This document shows positions 58,533 through 64,000 of a stretch of 64,000 bases of DNA, piece by piece. Origin of the DNA: Pseudopyrenochaeta lycopersici (lineage: Eukaryota; Ascomycota; Dothideomycetes; Pleosporales; Pseudopyrenochaetaceae); the NCBI GenBank assembly GCA_003313425.1, contig NHZP01000026.1:496001-560000 (forward strand). The letters run 5' to 3'. Every line of letters starts with the position of its first letter. Within the stretch, counting starts at the first letter, position 1. Both the position numbers and the translations under genes were made by a program. The notes below the pieces were generated by a model, which saw nothing but the letters and a program-made list of their open reading frames with translations, was not told where the DNA came from and ran no database searches.

Positions 58533-59398
58533 AAGACATCAATTTACGGCATTGATCGACTTTACACTAACGCAACGCCAACACGTGTGCAGATGCCAAA
58601 ATTAACTTCAAAATATCTGAGAATCCTAGCACCTGATGGGGAACATTAGATCAATTGGAATGTTCTAAGATGGGAAGGAAGCAGCTCGAGTGATAGGTGC
58701 TTCTGCTAAGAAACATGTCCCAAGACAGCAGATCAGGGTGTTCGGCATGCGAGCTAACAAAACTACAAATGTTGAGCGGTTGAAAAGAAGCCAAAGGCGC
58801 TTGGTCCCACTACTGACTCCAAACCGGGGAATGCTTTGAATGAAAGATGTTTGGCGCTGCTAGGTGGCCAGCGGCGCCGAAAAAACTGACAAAGGGGAAG
58901 AAGAATCTACTGGCTCACGATCACGCCGAACCACTGCGTTGCGTTGCAGGGAGTAGCAATATTTTCTTATCGAACGTTAGAAACTCCACAGCACAAGTGA
59001 ATAAGTAGCATAGTGTTATAGCATATTATTCTCTATCACCACACTCGTATCCCATCTCCCTAAGCATCTCATACCGGATCCATTCCGTTCCTCACTTTGC
59101 CTATCCCTACAGGTATCTAGAACTACAACAGCTTATAGAAAGTTTTTAAAAAATGAGAAGGTGGACGAAAGGTCAAGGTATTAGGGGAAAGATAAGCAGA
59201 ACAATCCAAAAGCACCACGTTCAGATTACAAAAGGTTATCCAACGAAACTGTGAGCGCCAGACCAGGATCCCGGGACCAAGTAGATGCAAAATGAAAGAT
59301 CGATGAGGGAAAATGAAGGTAGCCAACAACTAAATGTGGTAAATGGGAAATTATCGCACAGTGAAGGGGAAGCCCAAAATTTAGGAACAGATGCGGTT
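58533..59398. other. Convergent 3' intergenic region
   Basis: About 870 bp between the ends of MED20 (+) and the Nrd1-type gene (-). It should contain both 3' untranslated regions. No supported gene. Confidence 0.4.
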
Positions 59399-61888
59399 CT
59401 ACTGCGCACCAACTTCCTCCTCAGCCCACCCGGGAAGACCACCGTCACCTTGAATGGCGAGACCATAACCACTGTTGCCACTGCCGAAGCCACCAATACC
59501 AGAGCTCAGGCTGCCGAAAGAATTTTGTTGGGGTGCCTGAGTTTGCTGAATAGAGTGGTTGAAGGGACCTTGGGTGAAAGCCGGAAGGCTTACAGCGCGG
59601 GAATGCTGGGCACGAGCATTCAAGTTTGATGGAGCGAGAAGGCCACCAACGGTTGTCGCACCAGAGCTGTTGCCACTCGAGGATCCATTGATGAGGCTAA
59701 AGCTGGAGGTGCTGTTGTGCGACGTGTGCGAATGATGCGGCTGCGGAGTGGGATTTAGATCCGCACCATAGAAAGCAGCTTGCGGAGACTGGAATTGCTG
59801 CTGCTGCTGCTGTTGCTGCTGGGTCTGTTGCTGCTGTTGTTGAAAGCTCGCCTCGACTTGCTGTTGCTGCTGCTGTTGCTGTTGAGCCTGGAGGTACATC
59901 ATCAAAGGGTTGTTGTTGCCAGAGTTCAAGATGTTGGCAGGGGCAGGTGCTTGGACAGAAGGAAACTGCCCGTTAGTGCTGCCGCCTGAGCCAGGAGCGC
60001 CCGAGCCAGTGGGTGATACAGATTGACCAGCGCGGTTGGGATGCAACCCGTTGATCGGAGATGGTGACTGAACACCATCGCTGCCGGCTTGTTGGGCATG
60101 AGCCTGGTTATTGTTCATCTGACGCGGAGGGTTACCACAACGATCCTTGCCAAAGTTAACTTTGAATCGCTTGTACTCGTCGCGGCCTCGGACAGCTTCA
60201 ATTGCCTTGATGGCGTTGGCAATGTTAGTGAAGTTGACGAAGGCGCAGCTCTTCTCACGAAGAGTGTTAACCAACTCAATTTCGCCGTATTCAGAGAAGT
60301 CTTGTCTCAAGCGTTCCTCAGTCCAGGACTCGTCGAGATTGCCGATGTACACGTTTCGGGAAGCACCGCCACTGACAGCCAGTGCAATGGCAGGAGGCAG
60401 AGCACCAGAGTGCTTACCCCAGCCAATCTTCAGACGGCGGTTATGGATCATCAATCCCTGAAGATTGCTCAGAGCATAGAAGGACGCGGCCGAAGTAGGG
60501 TCAATAAAGGTAACGAAGCAGATGTGCTTGTCAGGAATATATCGGATGTGGTGTAGAAGTCCACCACGGACAACGTTACAGATCTCCTCAATCGTAGTCT
60601 CGGGATGAATGTTTCCAAGGTACACCGTTCGGTTACCCAAGTTGTTGACGCCACCAGCTGAGGTTGCAACTGCAGCTGCAGCCACAGACTGCTGGGCAAG
60701 AGCATTAGAGATCATGTCGCGATCTGCGCCATTCAAAACATGCGCATATCCGGGAGCGATGCCAAGATACTGAGCTGCATTTTGCTGCTGAGTCTTTGAG
60801 ACGTATGCGCATCGGTCCTTGCCATAGTAGACACGCCTAGGAGCCTGCCACTTGGGCTCTTGGGGAAGCTGTGCAACAGCCTTGATCGCATTGCCGATCG
60901 ACAAGAAATGAACGAATCCGATGGCCTTTTCTCTCACAATCTTGACAGTATCGATGGGACCAAACTTGCTTAGATCCTCACGAAGCTCGTCCTCACTAAC
61001 ATCCTCGGGAAGGTTGCCTAGATAGACATTACGGGAAGCCCCTGACTGTTGAACGGCTAGAGCAACAGACGTGGGGACCTGCGATGGCTTTCCCCACCCA
61101 ATCTTGATGTCTTGACCCCGGATCGACAACTTTTTCAAGATTGCGTCGGAGTGAAAATGAGTTGCTGAGCTGCTGTCCAAGAAGGAGATAAAGGCACAGT
61201 TCTTGTCTGGGAGAAGCCTGACGGATTCAATCTGACCACTTCTTACGTGGCCAAGAATCTCCTCCGCGGAGGTCTCAGGGGGAATGTTGCCCAGATACAC
61301 GGTTCTGCTGGTTCCAGAAACAAGACCAGGGGCAATCGGCATCGAGGAACCGAGTCCACCCAGGCCTTGCGTGCCATAACCGGGGAATCCTCCAGTCGGC
61401 GATTGTGGACCACCAAAGAAACCCTGGCCGTTCATGCTGGTAGGAGAAACCAAGCCCTGGTATAACTGGGGCGAAAGAGGCTGCTGCAACGGGCTGCCGA
61501 CCTGGTTCTGGTGGTTTTGCTGTTGCGATTGGTTTTGACCGGCGAAACTGGCGAAGTTCTGGAACTGTGGGGAAGCAAAGGCCGAGGGAGAGCCCGGTTG
61601 GAAAGGGCTGCCGAGGAGCAGCTGCGAAGGCAGAAGGGGAGTAAAGTTCATGTCAAATCCCGTTCCAGGAGTCTGCAAGTCGGTATGGTTCTGGTTGCCC
61701 GGAGCGAGCCTGCCAGTATTGATGGACATGTTGGTTGATCGCTCGGGGTGCCTGTCGGCATAGCCCTGATGGTTTGTAGCAAAGGCGCCATGCGAGAAGC
61801 CATGGTGACCACCGTTCATCTGTCTCTGGAAGCTCGTTTGTAGACGAGGACCGCTGGGGGCATTCGGGGTGCTCTCGTGTTGCTGCAT
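59399..61888 (-). CDS. nrd1: Four-RRM RNA-binding protein, Nrd1/Msa2 type
   Basis: A single 829-codon exon. The N-terminal ~190 residues are Gln/Gly/Pro-rich and disordered. Four RNA-recognition motifs follow at about 196-266, 286-358, 420-491 and 511-582, each with RNP2 (VYLGNI, VYLGNL, VYLGNI, VYIGNL) and RNP1 ([29 protein letters not shown]). RRM2 and RRM4 both end with a GKDRC signature, so the four look like a duplicated pair. The C-terminal ~240 residues contain polyglutamine (near 59795-59885) and Asn/Ser-rich tracts. Four RRMs of this spacing match the fission-yeast negative regulator of differentiation Nrd1, which binds mRNAs that control mating and cytokinesis; the same function here is inference. 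The upstream ~600 bp are CT-rich and probably a long 5' leader. Confidence 0.85.
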   Translation of the reverse strand: MQQHESTPNAPSGPRLQTSFQRQMNGGHHGFSHGAFATNHQGYADRHPERSTNMSINTGRLAPGNQNHTDLQTPGTGFDMNFTPLLPSQLLLGSPFQPGSPSAFASPQFQNFASFAGQNQSQQQNHQNQVGSPLQQPLSPQLYQGLVSPTSMNGQGFFGGPQSPTGGFPGYGTQGLGGLGSSMPIAPGLVSGTSRTVYLGNIPPETSAEEILGHVRSGQIESVRLLPDKNCAFISFLDSSSATHFHSDAILKKLSIRGQDIKIGWGKPSQVPTSVALAVQQSGASRNVYLGNLPEDVSEDELREDLSKFGPIDTVKIVREKAIGFVHFLSIGNAIKAVAQLPQEPKWQAPRRVYYGKDRCAYVSKTQQQNAAQYLGIAPGYAHVLNGADRDMISNALAQQSVAAAAVATSAGGVNNLGNRTVYLGNIHPETTIEEICNVVRGGLLHHIRYIPDKHICFVTFIDPTSAASFYALSNLQGLMIHNRRLKIGWGKHSGALPPAIALAVSGGASRNVYIGNLDESWTEERLRQDFSEYGEIELVNTLREKSCAFVNFTNIANAIKAIEAVRGRDEYKRFKVNFGKDRCGNPPRQMNNNQAHAQQAGSDGVQSPSPINGLHPNRAGQSVSPTGSGAPGSGGSTNGQFPSVQAPAPANILNSGNNNPLMMYLQAQQQQQQQQQVEASFQQQQQQTQQQQQQQQQFQSPQAAFYGADLNPTPQPHHSHTSHNSTSSFSLINGSSSGNSSGATTVGGLLAPSNLNARAQHSRAVSLPAFTQGPFNHSIQQTQAPQQNSFGSLSSGIGGFGSGNSGYGLAIQGDGGLPGWAEEEVGAQ
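59795..59885 (-). repeat. CAG/CAA polyglutamine tracts in the Nrd1-type gene
   Basis: Three glutamine runs of about 6-11 residues encoded by mixed CAG and CAA codons (read from the minus strand), separated by short VEASF and T interruptions. Mixed codons suggest an older, fairly stable tract, though length may vary between strains. Confidence 0.85.
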
Positions 61889-63374
61889 GCCGAGCAGATG
61901 CGGAGGCAGACTGAAGCTGTCCCGCGCGTTTTGGGATAAAACAGCCGTGGTGACGGTGTATTATTGCGTCCGGGACTCAGAGGACCGGACGGCGAAATAT
62001 GTATGGCAGAAGGTGAAGATGCAACCGGTTGCAGGGTGGTCGCAGGAGATGCGAAGGGTAGACTACTGTATTAAACCGTTTAGAGTGATCTGTGCAGTCT
62101 TAGCATCGTAACTCTGCGTCTCGGGTTGGCGTAAGGGAAGCGGAGCAACGTACATCCAAAAGCACAATGGCAAGTGGGCACTTAATACAGGGCGGATGGC
62201 GCCGAATGGAAGGTCAAAGAAGCCCGACTACTGGGTCGCTTGCAGGTATTCCGAGCAAATGCAGGCGCTCGAAATGCAGGTGGCTCAAGCTGTGCCCACA
62301 AAAGTCAAAAGCTAGGGGATTATCGGTACAAGCAGAAGCTACACGCTCCTAGCAATGATGGCAGAGAAGGCGACTGGATGGTGCTGGCTGCAGTGCACAG
62401 AAGAACAAACAGCAGTGGCTTGTTTTTGTGGATGCCGACACTTAAAGAGCGAACAATAATAACGAATGGTGCGAGGAGGCAAGCTTTGTCCAGGACCTCG
62501 GCGCAGGGAGAAAGTTAGATAAGGAGCGAACGGATCGAAGAAGAGGGATGGCGACCTGAAGTCGAGGTGGGAGAGAAGAGAGGTGGTGAGAAATGCTCGC
62601 AGCAGGGCAAGACAGGAGGCAGGCGCAAATGAAGCGGCCGGAAGCGGCAAGGCGTACCTGCCTATTTTAAACGCGCATGCCATCCACCTGAACCGCACAA
62701 ACCAACAACACCCGCCGTCGCCCTGCAGCTGACTGGGACTATAGACGCCTGTGCGAGGAGGCGTTGCAATGCTTGCAGCGGCACGACGTCGTGCCTGGCG
62801 CTGGAGCTGCTTGTGCGACTGGCGATGCGGCTGGTCTTCATCGCTGCGGGTAATTGCAGCAACGTGGAATCCGTCCCTGACTAGACCTCCCGCCTGCCCA
62901 TCTCTCCAGTAGGCAATACCACCGGCGTCCTTTTTGTCGGCGAGCCTGGCGGCCTCCAACGCACACTGCGGCTCCGGTCCCAGGCGCCAGGGCGACCCTA
63001 GCGAACAGCCGTTCGACGCGTAGTTTCATGGGCCGAAGAAGGAACGCTCTCACGTGGGCCGGCCTCCCAGCCCAAGTGCGATTGGACCCATATGTCGCCG
63101 AGCAAACTTCCAGCGCCTCCTGAGACGTCAACTGTCAATCCTATCTCGCCGTGAGTGCTGTCATCATTTGCTTTGCCGTGTTTGCGGAGCCCCAGGAGCC
63201 ACGTCTCACTTGCTTGTTCTGTCGTTCGACGCGTTCCATTAGCTCAGTGACACCAGCCCGTGTCGGCCTGGGCTCAGCGTGGACGCTCGCTAAGGCCACG
63301 TGATCTTGACTTCGAGCCTTTCCTGCTAAGTTGTGCTTCTTGCGATTGCGCACTCACCCGCCATCCTTGTCTCC
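61889..63374. other. Divergent intergenic region with long 5' leader
   Basis: About 1.5 kb between the start codons of the Nrd1-type gene (-) and ALG8 (+). A 206-codon minus frame at 62339-62959 is low-complexity, matches nothing and more likely reflects the unusually long transcribed leader of the Nrd1-type gene. Fungal RRM regulators often have such leaders. Confidence 0.4.
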
Positions 63375-64000
63375 ATGTCAGAATTGTATCCATCAATCGC
63401 TCAGTGCGCCATTGTGGCCACGGCGTTGAAGGTGCTGCTTTTTCCTGCCTAGTATGTTTGATTCCAAATATTCCGATTCGCCATCACCCTGCATGCTGAC
63501 CATTTCCCGCAGCAAGTCAACCGACTTTGAGGTCCATCGCAACTGGCTGGCCCTGACACATTCTCTACCTATCAAAGAATGGTACTATGAAGTGAGAGAG
63601 CCTGGACCCTTTGAAATCTCTACATATATCATCTTAACACTGTTTGTAGAACACGTCGGAATGGACCTTGGACTATCCACCCTTCTTCGCCTACTTTGAG
63701 TGGCTCTTGTCCCAAGCTGCTGCATACGTCGAGCCCGGACTACTCCACGTGAAAGCTCTGGGCTACAACAGTTGGCAGACTATCTATTTTCAACGCACAA
63801 CAGTGATCCTCACCGAGCTGGCCTTGGTTTATGCATTGCACCTGTACTGGCACTTTCTAAAATACGAGGCTCAACTGACCACCATACAGCTACGTGAAGA
63901 CTTCCAAGTCCAAGACTACTGCGCATGCCGCCGCGCTTTCTGTACTGCTCTCACCCGGCCTACTTATCATTGACCATATCCACTTTCAGTACAATGGCTT
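63375..64000 (+). CDS. alg8: Dolichyl-P-Glc glucosyltransferase ALG8, 5' part
   Basis: Four exons before the window ends: 63375-63451, 63513-63591, 63650-63843, 63890-64000 (continuing). The frame gives [99 protein letters not shown] and [13 protein letters not shown]. The [12 protein letters not shown] and [14 protein letters not shown] luminal motifs are hallmarks of the ALG6/ALG8 family. [10 protein letters not shown] followed by LSQ favours ALG8, which adds the second glucose to the lipid-linked N-glycan precursor in the ER membrane. The start was chosen because exon 1 joins at a TA/C boundary to give AYKSTDF. A longer upstream start is not needed. Partial, running off the right edge. Confidence 0.9.

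Noticed and set aside
59780..59989. Leucine-rich plus-strand frame over the polyglutamine tract
   Set aside because: Antisense reading of CAG/CAA repeats.
62339..62959. 206-codon minus frame upstream of the Nrd1-type gene
   Set aside because: Low-complexity composition, no domain; more likely untranslated leader sequence.

Overview
The window comes from a filamentous ascomycete, most likely a Dothideomycete/Pleosporales-type genome (the class is inference). The evidence is short 34-159 nt introns with GT...AG ends, fungal-specific families (HET, PDR ABC transporter, CBM18 wall protein, DUF3435-like), and a sharp split between GC-balanced gene-rich flanks and a ~21 kb AT-rich block in which TpG/CpA are scarce, TpA is abundant and every frame is full of TAA/TAG, as expected from repeat-induced point mutation (RIP).

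Left gene-rich flank (1-16.4 kb): an F-box/WD40 SCF substrate receptor of Cdc4/Fbw7 type (+); a membrane-anchored linalool dehydratase/isomerase-like protein (-), divergent from a CPC-type copper P1B-ATPase (+); and a 1,815-residue secreted chitin-binding mosaic protein (-).

AT-rich block (about 19-40.7 kb): nested LTR retrotransposons. The outer Ty3/Gypsy-type element (19813-40643, two 302 bp LTRs, target duplication GATAC) sits inside a fossil DUF3435-like gene whose remains lie on both sides of it. A second element (20846-33652, two 378 bp LTRs, TTAC duplication) is inserted in the first, and a third, more degenerate Ty3-like element probably lies within the second (about 25.6-30.6 kb). 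The strand readable from RT, integrase and polypurine tracts is minus.

Decayed accessory region (41-51.8 kb): fragments of a cytochrome P450, a PDR-type ABC transporter, a HET gene, an MFS transporter and a polyketide synthase acyl-carrier domain whose attachment serine codon is now phenylalanine, plus a transposase tail, a J-domain-like relic and C2H2 genes. Many of the lesions are C-to-T/G-to-A. This looks like the wreck of a secondary-metabolite locus next to the RIP block.

Right flank (52-64 kb): an intact single-exon HET gene (-), then conserved housekeeping genes: a GH47 class I alpha-1,2-mannosidase (-), Mediator subunit MED20 (+), a four-RRM Nrd1-type RNA-binding protein (-) and the 5' part of the ALG8 glucosyltransferase (+, runs off the edge). 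GH47 and ALG8 both act in N-glycan synthesis/processing but are not adjacent and show no sign of joint control. Exon structures were worked out by eye from splice sites and reading-frame continuity.
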